From: Phascolomyces articulosus | Lineage: Eukaryota > Mucoromycota > Mucoromycetes > Mucorales > Lichtheimiaceae | DNA: 64,000 bases | Assembly: GCA_025677815.1 (NCBI GenBank) | Contig: JAIXMP010000019.1 | Location: 558,001 to 622,000 of the forward strand | Direction of reading: 5' to 3' | In this document: positions 33,901-46,833 of the stretch, one piece after another | How the letters are laid out: every line of letters starts with the position of its first letter | Numbering within the stretch: position 1 is the first letter of the stretch | The notes under the pieces: generated by a model | The model's database searches: none | What the model saw: the letters and a program-made list of their open reading frames with translations, nothing else | Told to the model about the DNA's origin: nothing | Translations under genes and position numbers: made by a program

Positions 33901-36900
33901 TTATTACTGTTATTTTTGTCATCAATGGCATCTTGTAGTTCTTTTGTTTCCTTGTTTTTATTCGAGGTTTATGCCGTTATTCGGCCTCCAAAGTTTCCAT
34001 GATGCTAATACGACAACTTGATCTTCGATAATGTTTTTAATCACCTGTTGGAGTATGCATGGTGACATTGACAGGAAATTTTTAGTTTTCATAAAGTTTT
34101 GGTGGATTCTTTACTGTAATTATAGGATTTTCATAACGGTATTTCACAATGAAGATGTGTCATCGCATGTTCCGTTGTTGTGGAGAAGTAGGTGTAGAAA
34201 GAAATATAAAGATTATAAAATACCTTATGCCATATGCGTAGTAGATGAATATATACAACTCTTTCATATAACGGCCCATATATGCAATAATAGAGCAACA
34301 TACATCGTTATCATATTTTTATATTCCTTTTGTCATAAATTGTTGCATAGAAAGAGACGATTCGGTGAAGTATAATTATTCATCTTTCTATCTAATAACT
34401 TGCTCAATTTTATTTTGTGATACGGGTTCTCAAAAATAAATAATATCGAAAAAACCGAACAGATCAACAATGATGTATTGCGAATATATAGTAGTTGTGT
34501 TTTGTCTATAAAAATACATGTGGGTAAGGATTCGTATCAGTTTTCCCTGCATTTTCTTGTGATAACTTTTATTTAAAGGGGTTTGATAGAGTTGTCGGTG
34601 AAATTTTATATTTTCGGTTTAATGGATAATATGATGGATATACTAGTAGCCATTAAATATCCACTCAGGTACTTTATATAGTCCTCCATGTTGTTACGTA
34701 GTCGAATAGTATGATGCAGGTCAGTGATTTTGGTACGAGGTATAAAGTCTTTTGGATTCTCCCCAATCACAAAAAAATCAATTGAAAAAGAATGAGGAAG
34801 GGCATTGTCTATTCAAACAAGAAAATCCAAAGTTTTTAAACTAGGTATTATGGTCGTAATTATTATAATATGCTGATACGTACCTGCTACTATATATGTA
34901 CTATACAAAAGATTGTTGTATTATATTGTCTCTATCAATTCAATCCTTAGCAAGCGCAAGTGTTTTGCTCAATGATAATGACGCGTGAGTTATCCGTTGT
35001 GGTGCTTTTGCTATTAGAAAAAAAATGGAGCTCATAGGTAAACGTCAACTCTCTTCTCATAATGATAAAATCGATTGTTACGTTAACTGAAGTTCTTGGA
35101 TAAATGTCGTAAAGAATTGTAAATACGCAGTGGATTCAGAGTTCCATTTACCCAGCTGGATATAGCGACGTTTTATCAATACGTAAACATGATATAGGAA
35201 AAAGATTCATTATAACAATGTCGTTTTTCTAGAAAAAAAATTCCAAGAGCGAATAATTTGGAGGTGGTGGTGTGGAAGCAACAAGGACTGTGGAAGCAAT
35301 AAGGGTCAAAATGCATACTGATCCGTGGTATCACAGATGATTATTCTGATGTTGAGAAAGGTGGGTCATTTCAAATTATATATATATCTATAATTTTATA
35401 TATGCAGTATATGATGATCGCTAATAGTTATTCATCAACTTTATAAAATATGTTCGAGGAATAATGAATGGTTGTTCTTTTTCTTTATTTTGATTGATAT
35501 ATCATTTATGGTAATGTTTTCTCCTTGCTCGTTCATTTTGCCACAATTCGTATTTTAGCAGAACTATACGTATCACTGATGAATGTTAAAGACATGTTGA
35601 TGCCGCGAAATGATAGGTATGATAAAAATTTAGATTTCTGATTATTCCTTGTATACATCGCTCCCTCCCCAAAAATAACCAGGGAAGGACACGATCATCT
35701 ACATATTTTAGGGGGTTGATTTTCTATACAACCATTTTAGACGGATACGCCTCTGACATGCTATCTTTTTTTTTTAAAAAAAAAAGACGAATAGTTTAAT
35801 AGTATTCAATTAAAAGATCATGTAATAATTTCCTATACAAAACATATACAATGGTGTACATACAATTGGATTCTTTGCCCAAAAAAGAAAAGAATGAAAG
35901 AGATAGATGGAAAAAAGTGTAGTAAAATATAAAGCTCTCTGCGATTTGTATATGCGAGGATTCTTATATTTTCTGGTGAATGTGCGCTTCAGCGGAATGT
36001 CGTTTGGTTTGTTATTTCTCAATGAGCAGCAAAACTAAATAGTATTATGGCAGAATCAGGTTCAATGGGTTTTTTTGTGCCGTTTTGATTGATATTTATT
36101 TGGGTGGCTACTAATAATCATATCTGAAAGTATCAATGATATCTCTTTATTCAATTGTACAAGAGAAGTATCATAAAAAAAATACTAATGAATGATGGTC
36201 TAAGAAGTGTCGAATAAGAAGAAGCAGTAAAAAAACTCTCAATAGAATGATAAAATGGGCCGCTGCTTTGATGAAACAATTTTTTTTTTACGCACTGATG
36301 TCAATCACGTAAAATCTGTCGTCTCACTTTACGTTTAAGCTTTCAAGAAGAGAATATGATACTTGATTTTATCTAAAGGACAACCTGTTTCAACAGGACG
36401 ATGCTACTAAAGATGACATCCATTGATAAATCCCAATGAAATAATGTGAGCAACAAGCGAGAATCAAGAGGTAATTCACTATGTAGATTGCAAGTCGGCG
36501 TACATTATTGTATACTATATATTTAAACAACCCATTCACCGACTACATAGTTCTCTACCGCAGTGGATTTTTTTTATTATTAGGAAAAAGAAGGCTAAGA
36601 TCATTTATCAAATGTTAATCATACGTACATATTATTTATCAAGCCATTTATACATATTCAAATGAACATCAATTACACCATACGTATAAAAAGTGACCAA
36701 ATCTCACAAATCAACATTTCTTTTATAAAACTCGAATGATTTACTGTTGACGATGGAACTACTTCCACATGATGAACACATTATATATGCGTATGTCAAA
36801 TTCAAATTATTATTAATAATTTATTGGTTGTTATTATTATTATATTATTTTATGCAAAAAAGAAATTGATGTTGTGTGTATATATATGTGTGTGTGTGGA

Positions 36901-36906
36901 TTTTTT
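30984..36906. other. Gene desert of about 5.9 kb
   Basis: The longest interval without a supported gene. It holds the RPB4 3' flank, A/T-rich sequence, a T-run/A-run pair at 35767-35785 and a (GT)n-like tract near 36879-36898. Minus-strand sequence at 31870-32130 and 32170-32400 is open for 50-70 codons at a time and reads somewhat like protein ('DTFSNDMPLLTHKYSLYRLY'; 'STPPGATIQQQHSTTTTLP') but is broken by stops and matches nothing I know. Plus-strand frames at 33591-34375 are hydrophobic and look like chance products of A/T-rich DNA. It may be decayed transposon or a locus lost by mutation. Confidence 0.4.
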
Positions 36907-39256
36907 TTACATGTCTTCATCTAATGGATCTATAGCATCTTCCTCCTCCTGTTCCTCTACTCCTGTTCCCTCTTCTTCCAATGAAGATGTTTGCCACTCA
37001 TTACCTCCTTCTCGTTCTTGTTGTTCTTGTTGTTCTTGCGTCATTTTATTATCTTGAAAAGGGGCATTTGCAAATGACGGAGGAGCTAAAGCTTGAATTT
37101 CTTGCAACGATAAAGGACGTTCCCATATCCGAATATCCCGATAAGCTGCTTTTAAACTTTGGGTTGTATCCCAAGGATCTTGATAATTACTATGTTCTGG
37201 TTCAGAGGATCCAAACCATACGCCTCTTACATATTGTCCGTAGGCTTTAGGTATTTTCCAATGCGCACTACTAGCAATAGCATGTCCATCCATATACAAA
37301 GCCAATTCCGGATGAATCGAATCCTTCTTTTTCATGATTTCCTCTTCTTGTTCCAATTGTTGTTGATACTTTTCTTTTTTCTTGTTCTTTCTCTTATTAT
37401 TAGAGGCGGCTCCTTCTGGATCACGACGTTCTTGTTGTTCTTCCAGCCATTGTCGTAGTGATATTTTAGGGTCAGTATCAATGACTAGTACAAAATGATG
37501 ATACTTGTCATCATTATTGATGGGAAATGGATTGGCAGGAACAAACATATCTGATTGATGGCGCCATGCCCAGTCATCCTCTAATATCACAGTATTTAAA
37601 TCAAGAGAGACAGGGTCCATGAAAGAATCACTTGCCGTTGATGTTGTTTTTGGGGGTAATAATTTTGTTATGGCTTGGGTTTGAACATAAATTTTGGCCC
37701 GATCCGTTTGCACAACAACTGCTGTCCCATTTTCCTTGTCATTGAAAGGTTTCATCCACCAACTCACGGTCAATGAATGAAAAGAAGTATTGGTAGGAAC
37801 GCCTAAAAAGATATAACTATCATCTCCAGTCAAATGAACACCATCGTTTCCATAGTAACCGTTGCGAATAAGACCTGAGACCTGGTTACCGGATATATCA
37901 TCGGCTCGCATCGGATTTGTTTCCGGGATACCGTTCTGTTCCAATGGCCAGTGCCCCACTATAATTATTAAATTATCCCTTTTTTAGCAAAACATCCACT
38001 TTTATACAACCATTTTTTGTCTCTTTTCATCCCTTTCAAAAAAAAATCCACATCTCTCTTACCTAATTGATCCGCTCGTTCTGTATGTTCCAAAATACGA
38101 CATGCTTCAGGTCTTGGATCCGGCTTGCCATCCAATAAAAACGGTCGAACCTTACAATACAAACTATTATCCACATTCAAAATGGTATCAATAGTAGCAT
38201 CCTTCATTAAATGTTTCTTGGAAGGAGATTCCCAAATGTGCGTTCCCAAATTGTCATGGTAATCATAAGATTTTTCCAAATATGCTGTACGTAATCCTAC
38301 AGAATCCCACAAGGGCCAAAAGAAAGCCTTGTATCCCAAAATTGTGATTTCGTCAGGAAAATGAGGTGCTAATTTTCCAGGTAATATGACCGAATGATAA
38401 TTCCATTCATCCAAATCAAAGGTAGCATAGGATGCATAATAGCGTTGTATAAATCTTGAATTGGGTCGAGACATCATCATGGCATTACATAGTCCAACCG
38501 ATCCATCTAATAGGATGCCAATTGGGTCATTTTGAAGCCATTTTGTCAGTCCATCTACCTAGTCCTTCAATTCTTCTTTATCATCCAAAGATAACCCTTC
38601 TCATTACCTTTTCCTTCTTGACCCATGACGAATTCATGGTCCAATAAATGATCAATCGGTTTCAATGCAAACAAATCCAAATCAAAATAAATTCCACCAA
38701 AATCGCGTAACGCTTCCAATCTGACTACATCCGCTCGATGGGCAAAATGATGAATAGGCCTTCCAAATATATTATCAATCAAAGGTACTTTACGTAGCGT
38801 CAACATGGGTCTCGCTCGTTCAAATAATTCCCCCACTGGTTCATAATGATAATGTAAATAAATGATATCGGGTTGAATGACATCGTGAGCTGCTTTGATA
38901 GCAATATAGTGCGCTAAATCCAAGGTAGGGTCTGGTCCTTTTAATCCATGAATAAAATGAACAATTTTAGGTATCCTTTCTGCTGTTGTTTTACTGGTGG
39001 TAACGTGTTGTATTCGAGTGTTCTTGGCAATGGATAATTCAGGAAATGACGTGTCGAGTAGTTGGCCACGACGGAAAGCGAATGGACGAGTGATCAAGTA
39101 TAAAAAGAAAAGAGCAACGAGACATCGTAGCAACCATCGTTTGGTCAAGTAACGTTTGGTGGGGGATGCTAATGGGCTATTAGATTTTGTATATGGATGA
39201 TAAAATGGAAGGCGTGATGATGGTCGTCTTGGTGTAAATGGAGTAGATGGTGGCAT
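36907..39256 (-). CDS. GT32-type glycosyltransferase fused to a laminin-G/concanavalin-like domain
   Basis: Three exons, 38608-39256, 38063-38554 and 36907-37958. The phases agree when exon 2 starts after the second of two nearby AGs (CTAGGTAG); 730 aa. It is a type II membrane protein: a basic, Pro/Ser-rich cytosolic tail of about 40 residues, then one membrane anchor (about 41-58), as in Golgi mannosyltransferases. The catalytic part has 'PKIVHFIHGL', 'HRADVVRLEALRDFGGIYFD' and the metal-binding D-x-D at about residues 192-194 ('FDLDLFALKP'), hallmarks of the GT32 (Och1-like, sugar-nucleotide-dependent) family, and closes with 'THIWES'. From about residue 380 a second domain resembles LamG/pentraxin-type jelly rolls ('HSLTVSWWMKPF', 'HHFVLVID', 'LALYMDGHAI', 'AAYRDIRIWERPLSLQEI'), interrupted by a charged low-complexity loop. 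The tail is Glu/Gln-rich. Likely a Golgi enzyme that modifies wall glycans or glycoproteins; donor and acceptor are unknown. Confidence 0.85.
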
Positions 39257-41775
39257 GATGTCTAATGACTTTTTAAAGGTTATAAAACTTTTGTCTTGCT
39301 GTGGGGTCAGGGGAAAAGGGAGGAAAGGAAAGATAAGGGGGGAGTTATGGCAATGATAAGAGTAGTATTAATTAGTGATAATAGTAATAGTAAATGAAAT
39401 AAATTATAATGTAGACTGTGTGATCATTTGGTATAATATTACTGTTGTTCGATTGAGAGTTATGCTAAGTAACTGATTTATTGGAACAGGACAGTCGTGG
39501 CAAATTGTTCAATGAACAAGTTATCAGTTCCGCTCGAACCGACACTCCGGAAAACATATAAAGAGAAAGAAGTCGCAGGTCGAAAAAATGTACTAAATCT
39601 TTTTCGCTACTCTACTAATACGGGCAAGTATAATGTTTAGTTGGTAGCAAATAGTATAAATAAAGTCGTGTTAATAGCAGTGACTTACAACCACTATTCA
39701 TTTTTTCATTATTCTTATACAAACTCTATGTTTACCCCACTTTTTTTTCTTTTGTTTCAATTCCTTTCTGCATAGAAAATTCCCCTTTTCCTCTTCCCCA
39801 CGAAAAGATTGGTCATAGCGTGTATAAGTAGAAAGTTTCTTGGGTAATGATGATGATATTCAAAAAGTGATAAACTGTGATATGTTGAATTTAAACTTTT
39901 TGGTGCATAATTCAATTAATAGTTATTATTATTATTATTATTACTTGCGAACAAAACAGTCGTACCAACCGGATGAAAGTGATACATAGTATTCATTACA
40001 TCATCGTGCATTATCTTATTTTAAAAAAAGCGGTTCGTGGATAATGATCTTATTTCTGCAGAAAAAAAAAGAATCATTATCCAAAATATGGAAGTTTTCT
40101 AAAGTAGTGTTGTTTCATCCAATTGTGATATGGTGCAAATGGAATAGTCGATGATCGTCCATCGGATATAAACCAGGGGCGTATAGAGAGAGAAAGAGAG
40201 AAAGCCCGTGCGCTCTTTTGCATTACAGTGATCAGGTCTAAAGTTTGGGGTTAGGTCATTTCTTTTAAACAATGGATCAGGTCCATCATTTTTCTTGGGG
40301 TCAGAGCACACCGCTCTTTCTCTGTGGATAAGAATAAGTTTGATAAAGAAGACCCCATGATGATAAAAAAAAAAGGTATTAAGATATAGAACATGAAAGA
40401 AATGTGGGTTTGGCAAATGATTACTATTTTTGGATTATATTGGGTATTTGTAATTAGAATAGAATGATAAAAATCGGAAAAGAACTTCTTTAATATTCTA
40501 TTTGTTAACTACCATGAAATCAACAAATTTTTAAGAACAGTCTAGAAAATCAATTTTTTCTACAATGTCAATCATTTTTTTTAATATCGAGAATAGATAG
40601 AAAAAGTCTTTCTTGTTATATACTTCTTTACCATGAACGAAAAAGATATGCGGACAACCCACTTGTTTGATATATATTAACCAAAAGAAGAAGATCGACG
40701 CAACGACAAAACGACAACAATGAAAGACGAAACAAATAAAAAGCCGGAATCGTATCAAGAGCTGTTATTTTGTAACACCGATTTTTTTATTTTCGAAAAT
40801 CGATAAACTAGTAATATCACTTCTTTCACACTTCTTTATATTATATATTACCATATCATATTATACAGCCTTTATAAATCAATAACAAGAATAACTTACA
40901 AGTGGATTCATATATACTATCTACCCATCCATCCTATCCAATGGTATCTATATATTCTATAAAAAAAAAGAGACTCGGCATACACACGTGTTCACCACTG
41001 AGTTTAAAATTTTCCAAATTCATAAAAGGAAATAAGTATGATGTCATTGTGATTTTGGAGTATTGGCTCTTTTTTCTTTTTCTTTTCTCTTTCCCTTTCC
41101 ACAATTATTAACAAACCCACACAACCACTTGCTTGTTTTTTTTTATAAACTTCTTTTCAATTGAATACCTCATTAAAAAACCAACAAACCTTTCTATTCT
41201 ACCTTTATAAAAAAAAGAAACAAAAAGGTATTAACAATAATAATAATAATATCAAGGACGAGAAAGAAAGTGAGCCAACAAGGGATCTAAAACTAACTTG
41301 TTCTTTTTTATAAACCATTTAGCCATTGCAAAAAAAAAACCTTATTCAACGACAAACTCACTTTAACGAAATCAAGTTGAATAATATATACTTCGAGAAA
41401 AAAAAACAAACAAAACCAAACGTATCTATTATTTCTTATAACTCATTTGGTTCTCAAACTACAACACAGAGAAAAAAAATATACCGAGACTCTTCTTTTT
41501 GAACGAATAAGGTACAGGTTAGAGAAAAGAAGAAGAGAAGAAAAGAGAAAAAGAAAACCCTCTTTTTTTTTATATTGTTCGGTCTTCTCCACACATAACA
41601 CACTCTCACCCACCTTCACACATATATTCACACCAAAAAAAAAAAAAAAAACCTTGTAATTTTTTTTTATTTTCCCCGCCCGATTTCATAACCATGGGGG
41701 ATGACGAAATGACTTTTTTAAAAACTAATGCAGATTCTCCATTTCTTTATATTATTTTATTAGCCATTGATAACA
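39257..41775. other. Long intergenic region and leader of the bZIP gene
   Basis: About 2.5 kb. The first part holds the promoter of the glycosyltransferase gene and the last 700 bases, full of A/T and C/T runs, probably form promoter and 5' leader of the bZIP gene. A (TTA)n tract lies near 39918-39944. At 40186-40330 there is an imperfect inverted repeat together with several GACCTGATC-like words (see findings). No protein-coding gene was recognised. Confidence 0.45.
40186..40330. repeat. Imperfect inverted repeat with repeated GACCTGATC-like words
   Basis: The segment at about 40188-40215 (GAGAAAG...GTGCGCTCT) is partly the reverse complement of 40296-40325 (AGAGCACACCGCTCTTTCTC). Between them GATCAGGTC occurs twice and GGGTTAGGTC / GGGGTCAG variants once each. 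The stretch is GC-richer than its surroundings. It could fold as an RNA or be the remains of a small mobile element. Confidence 0.35.
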
Positions 41776-43502
41776 ATGACTGGAGCAAAACAACAACAAC
41801 AACAACCTAACGTCAGTAATGGCTGTAGTCAAGTCGATTCAACAGCCAATACAACAACAACGTCCGCTGGTAAAGTTAATATAGTAGCAAACAAATAATA
41901 AATCCCTTTTATCCATATAAATATATATATATAACTTCATCTCACACTTATAATGAATTTTGGATAAAAATAGAAGTAAAAATGGATCCAAATAATAGTC
42001 CACCGATGGCCGTACTACCACTCAATTCGAGTTCAAAACTTGACCAAGAACCAAATCCATTTGAACAAAGTTTTTCAGGTGCCGCAGCAGTGCATCAAGC
42101 CGTCAGTCCAAGTAGTACTTCAAGTCTTGGTAAAGAAAAGGAAAAGAATCAACCAGAAACCCCCAATAAACCTGTCCTGCCACCTGTTGCCTCTATCACG
42201 AGTCCTGCCCCTTCCTTGATTGGTAATGGCGTCTTGCCTAAAGATGTGACAAATCAATTGGCTTGGGATAGTTTAAGGACAGGGCCTTTATCTCCTTCCA
42301 TGTTAACTGGTCCTGCTAAATCCAATGAACTGGCTTATATGAATAATTCACGTCAACAACAGCAACAATCATCTACCACTACCTTTATTCATCAACAACA
42401 ACAGCAACCACCCTCCAATTATTCAGGTAAAGAAAAAAAACAGCAGAAAAACTTAAAAAAAAAATTAAATGTATTACCGAATCGGATTGAATCGGATGGA
42501 GAAAAAATAATAATCGATAAACTATATTGTATTTTTTCTTTTTTTGATATAGAATCCAATGCCTACCATAGTAATAATAATCCAACCATGTATGTTAAAC
42601 AGCAACCAAACGGAAACTCTCGAGCACAACCTTCTTCCTCTTCATCATCATCATCATCACCACCACAACAACGCCGACAACGACAACAATCCTCATCCTC
42701 TAGTACCGATAAAGATTCTATGCATGAAGGAGAATCCAGTAAAACAGCCGGCAATCGTAGAAAAGCATCTACTACGGATGTTGAAGAAGAAACAAAGAGT
42801 GGTAAAAAGAAAGCACGTACTCGAGAAAAAACAGCAGAAGATGAAGAAAAACGAAAGAACTTTTTGGAAAGAAACCGAATAGGTAAGCAAGAGTGGCATT
42901 GATTCGATATATACTTTGATAGTAGTAATAGTAGTAAGGTAGACTAATCATAACGATATATAATAGCTGCATTGAAATGTCGACAACGAAAGAAACAATG
43001 GTTAAACAATTTACAAGCCAAGGTAGAAATGTTGACCAATGAAAATGAACAATTACAAGTACAAACAGAAGCCATGCGAGAAGAAATTGTCAATTTGAAA
43101 ACCTTGTTATTGGCACATAAAGATTGTCCAATTGCACAAAATAATGGATTTTCTACTAATGCTGTTCAAAAACCGATACCCACTGCTGCTGTTATGCAGC
43201 AGCAACAACAACAAGTGGTTCGTCATCCTGCCACTTCCATGGCACCTCCACCACCTTCTCATCCTCATCATCATCCAATGGCTAATAATAACCGTCCACC
43301 ACCGGTTTATCAACAACAATATTCAGAACAACAACGAGGAGGACCTACTTCACAGCCACCTCCTTCTAATTCACAGCAATTTCAAGGGGGAAATAATAAT
43401 AATAATAATGGAGCCATAATGTCGATGCCGATGCAACCACCACCACAACAACAGGGCATGATGGCAGGAGGTGGTTCAACAACAACCATTTTACGATTTT
43501 AA
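41776..43502 (+). CDS. Atf1/ATF-CREB-type bZIP transcription factor
   Basis: Four exons, 41776-41869, 41974-42426, 42553-42882 and 42967-43502, phase 1 at every junction, give 470 aa. Near the N-terminus 'KLDQEPNPFEQSF' (about residues 53-65) matches the conserved opening of fission-yeast Atf1, followed by 'PPVASITSPAPS' and 'GPLSPSMLTGP', the stretch targeted by stress MAP kinase in that family. The bZIP at about 278-340 has the basic region 'RNRIAALKCRQRKKQW', split by intron 3 inside the Ala codon, and a leucine zipper 'LQAKVEMLTNENEQLQVQTE'. The rest is rich in Gln, Ser, Pro and His. Such factors bind CRE sites (TGACGTCA) and control osmotic, oxidative and developmental responses. The N-terminal exon was included because its split codon restores the frame exactly; a later ATG at 41982 could also start the protein. 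Confidence 0.88.
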
Positions 43503-44029
43503 TTATGCTATTCCTATTTTTTTTTCTCACACACACACGCCCACTTTTTTGTTTCTATTAAAAAAATAACACCACCACTCACTACTACTTATCATGCGCA
43601 TATTCTGTTACAATTACTAACAAAAATTAAAAAACCATTCCTCCTACCATCCATCTTATTCATTCCTATTACTTCTTCTTTATATATATAAACAATATAC
43701 AATTATTGTTTTATTTTATTACTTTTTTTTTGGCTTGAAAATAGTATCACGGTATATAGCTTCTTCTCTACTTTCTTCCTTTTTATATTTTATTCTATTT
43801 TTTTTTTTTTTGCATACCTTTGTAAGATCTCTCTCTCTCTCTCTTAGCTACGGCAACTTGTATTTTTTTTTTCTATTATTCACATGTGCTTTTTTTTTTT
43901 GCAAAAAAAAGAAATTTATGATGAGCTTTTTTTTTAAAATATTATCCTTATTTTCTTGTGAAAAAAAAATGGTGGGAATTAGAAAAAAGTGCACAGGTCA
44001 CCAAAACTTTCATTCAAGGTCTTTTTCTC
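43503..44029. other. 3' flank of the bZIP gene
   Basis: About 530 bases of T-rich and A-rich runs with a (CT)n tract near 43830-43845. No gene seen. Confidence 0.5.
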
Positions 44030-44281
44030 TCAATACATAACATAAATAATATCGTACACTTGAAAATAATCCATATTCAGCCTTAATCTGAAAGCATATG
44101 TCACTTGGACTGATGAATATAAAGCCTCAAGCTTTGCCATTCTTTCTTTTTCTTTCAGTTCTACAACAACTGCCGAAATATGTAGGCTTCTCATCACATT
44201 AGAATAATTGTGCCTCAATAACTCTATACCCTCCATATCATCCAGGCATGATATTTGGTCTATCAGTTCGACTTTTTTACA
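44030..44281 (-). pseudogene. Possible gene fragment with coiled-coil-like sequence
   Basis: A minus-strand frame open from an AG at about 44282 to TAA at 44030 encodes about 83 residues with balanced, protein-like composition and heptad-like spacing ('VELIDQISCLDDMEGIELL', 'VVVELKEKERMAKLEALY'). It lacks a clear start and upstream exons, and no family was recognised. It may be the last exon of a decayed or mobile-element gene. Confidence 0.3.
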
Positions 44282-44450
44282 GTGTACCTACCACCCATCA
44301 TACCTCATTAATACCATGAAACATTAAAGTGTTTTATATGATGCCGATAATCTTTATATCAAATCAATATAGATGCATCAATGCACTCCAAACAAGGAAA
44401 GACAGAAAATCATTTGAATTCCACATGTTGACTTTAACCTTTTTAATTAG

Positions 44451-44940
44451 AGTAGTTATCCAACAGATCAAGAAACTGTTGAAAAAGAAATTTGTGATGC
44501 CACACAATACGAAATTATCATCAACGAGAAGTCACCAACAAGTGAAAAACATCTTACAGCAAAGATAGCCACATCCAATTAAAAAGTAAGTTCTTGAGTG
44601 AAAGTTGTTTTAAAGGAGTGTTTAAGTTTGGATACTTCTAGTTTGTCAACTATTGATATAGATTTTACGTATTTAACGAAGCTGTTATCTTTTTTTTTTT
44701 TGGAAAAATTCAGCAATTTGAAAAATATACATTGCAAATGAAAAGCGACAAAATCAGTCGGCAGCCGAACAGTTACAATGAAATACAAACTGGACCAAAA
44801 ACTGCAGAAAAAAAAAAGCGAAGTAAAGCTGAGGTATTTATGTATTCTTTATGTTGTTTTGGATTTTGTTTGTTAAGTTTCCTCCCCCCCCCTTTTACTA
44901 ACCAACTATTATTATAGAACCAGTTATTGGAGATACATGG
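44451..44940 (+). pseudogene. Possible decayed multi-exon gene fragment
   Basis: Three plus-strand pieces look like exons. Bases 44452-44580 follow an AG and read 'YPTDQETVEKEICDATQYE' up to a stop just before GTAAGT. Bases 44714-44834 lie between ATTCAG and GTATTT and read 'QFEKYTLQMKSDKISRQP'. Bases 44919-44950 follow TTATAG and read 'NQLLEIHGFR' then stop. The last two join in phase. The first ends in a stop before its donor, so the whole is probably a decayed gene. No family was recognised. Confidence 0.3.
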
Positions 44941-44950
44941 ATTCCGCTAG

Positions 44951-46833
44951 TCACTACTTGAATGCAGTATTGCTGCAACTATTGTTCGTTATACCTATAG
45001 ACATGCTTTAGTTGCTTACAATAACGAAACACTAATGCTAGTTTGGGGTTAAACTCAATCATTGATTTATCCAACAATAGCAAACAAGATTCTCAAAAAG
45101 CATTGATCTAATTGAATGGTTGGTAGGGACCCAAACACCAACCTTAGGAGTCAAGAGGTGGGTGACCACTTAGGTTTAAAACATCGAATGAATTAAAAAG
45201 TTTTGAAAAAGTATGTTTATTTTTGTTAGTGTACATGTGTCTTTTGTTTGCTTCTGTCTTTCATTCAGCACCGTGGCCTATTATAGGTAACATGGAAAAA
45301 AAATATGATAGATGACTGCAAAAAGACATTAACATATCAAATCCAACATGCCTTCATCGAGGATGAGATTTTTATTTAGAAATTTATGCTTTACTGCACT
45401 TTGATTTTTAGTATACAAATAACAACCATATTACTAACTAATCTTCATTACTCATACCTATTGAATTATTGTATTTTCGATAAAATAACATAATAAATAT
45501 AGAACGTTATAAAAAGGAAAAGCCTATCACACAAATATAACACTCTCATAACAGAATTAATAATACTGAATGAAAACAAAAAATGATGCCTATTCTGAAT
45601 AATATACACCTAGCTACACTACTAGATACATACATTCTCTTTGTTCTTTTTTGTAAGTACAAAAATTTGTATTTTGTAGATGAGATTTATAACAAACATT
45701 TATTTTTACTCATAAGAGATGTAAATGAAATGATAGTGATGTAAAGAAGAGCGAATAGAAGCGCACAGACTAACAGAATTTCATTGTTTTGAACCATTAT
45801 TATTATTTATTAACTTGCAAGGATTTCGTAAATGAACTATAACAACTAGTCCTAATGTTATATAGAGAAAATGAATCCCATGTGTAAAGTTATGTAATAT
45901 TAGATAGTAACGATAATATATTAGTAATATGTAAATGAAAGAATGCATAATATATTATGTGCGTACATTATTATTGTACAATTCCATATGAAAATTGGAC
46001 TCTTGATAAGTGATTATTATTGCATGCATATAATATTATATACGAATAATGATGGTATAAAACGCCAAGAAAAATTGACCATTATTTAATGAGGAAATAA
46101 AATAAACTTAATATAAAAACACACTCTCTCCTCTTCTTATGTGTATTATATCTGTAAAGAAAAGAGAAAAGAATAAAAGATTCTCGTTTTGTCCATACAT
46201 GGCATTTTTATACTCGTAGATTTTCCATACATGTACTTTATGCAGTCAACAAAAAAGCACTTGTTTAAAACGCCCTGGATTATCATGACGGATTTATTTT
46301 TGGGGGAGAAGGGGAGAAAGAGAGGAGTTATCCTTCTTGTCTCCCTAATAAATTATTTATTTATTTTATTATTACTATTAGTATTATAAAAGGTCTGATG
46401 AACAACGTTAAAATACGATTTATGCGAGTTAGGGGGAGTCCTCTCTTCTAAGGTTTTTGTTGGTTTTTACTCAATCTTTTCTTCTGTATAGAAACCAAAG
46501 AAGTTCTTTCTTCTTCTTTCTCTCTTCTTGTATAGGATTTATTATTATTTATTATAAAAAAAAGTATATATTTATATTCAAACAGGGTTCTTTGACGACG
46601 ATCAGCTACTTTTCTTTTTTCTTTCCAACTTGTTTTTTTTTTTTGACAAGTATATAAAAGCACCTCTTCTTTCTTCCCCCCTTTTTTTTGAATAATATTA
46701 TTATTGTTATTTGTATAAGCAATAACAATACAAACACTCTTTAATAACATACATACATACATATATATATAATACCTTTTATTATTACCGTAATAACGAC
46801 GACGACGACGACGAGTATTTTGTATATAGAAAA
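44951..46833. other. Intergenic region upstream of the PDK-like gene
   Basis: About 1.9 kb of A/T-rich DNA. The stretch 46450-46833 is rich in T/C and A/T runs and ends in a (CGA)n tract at about 46796-46813, likely part of the leader of the following gene. Nothing else was recognised. Confidence 0.5.

Noticed and set aside
33591..34375. Three successive plus-strand open frames of 60-114 codons
   Set aside because: They are hydrophobic, lack family likeness and splice connection, and are expected by chance in A/T-rich DNA.
40099..40416. Minus-strand 105-codon open frame with repeated Asp-Pro words
   Set aside because: The repeated residues come from the short DNA repeats there; no start context, splice site or homologue was recognised.
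42559..42899. Overlapping open frames on both strands within the bZIP gene
   Set aside because: They are shadows of the Ser/Gln/His-rich exon in other frames, while the spliced bZIP reading has exact phase and a conserved domain.
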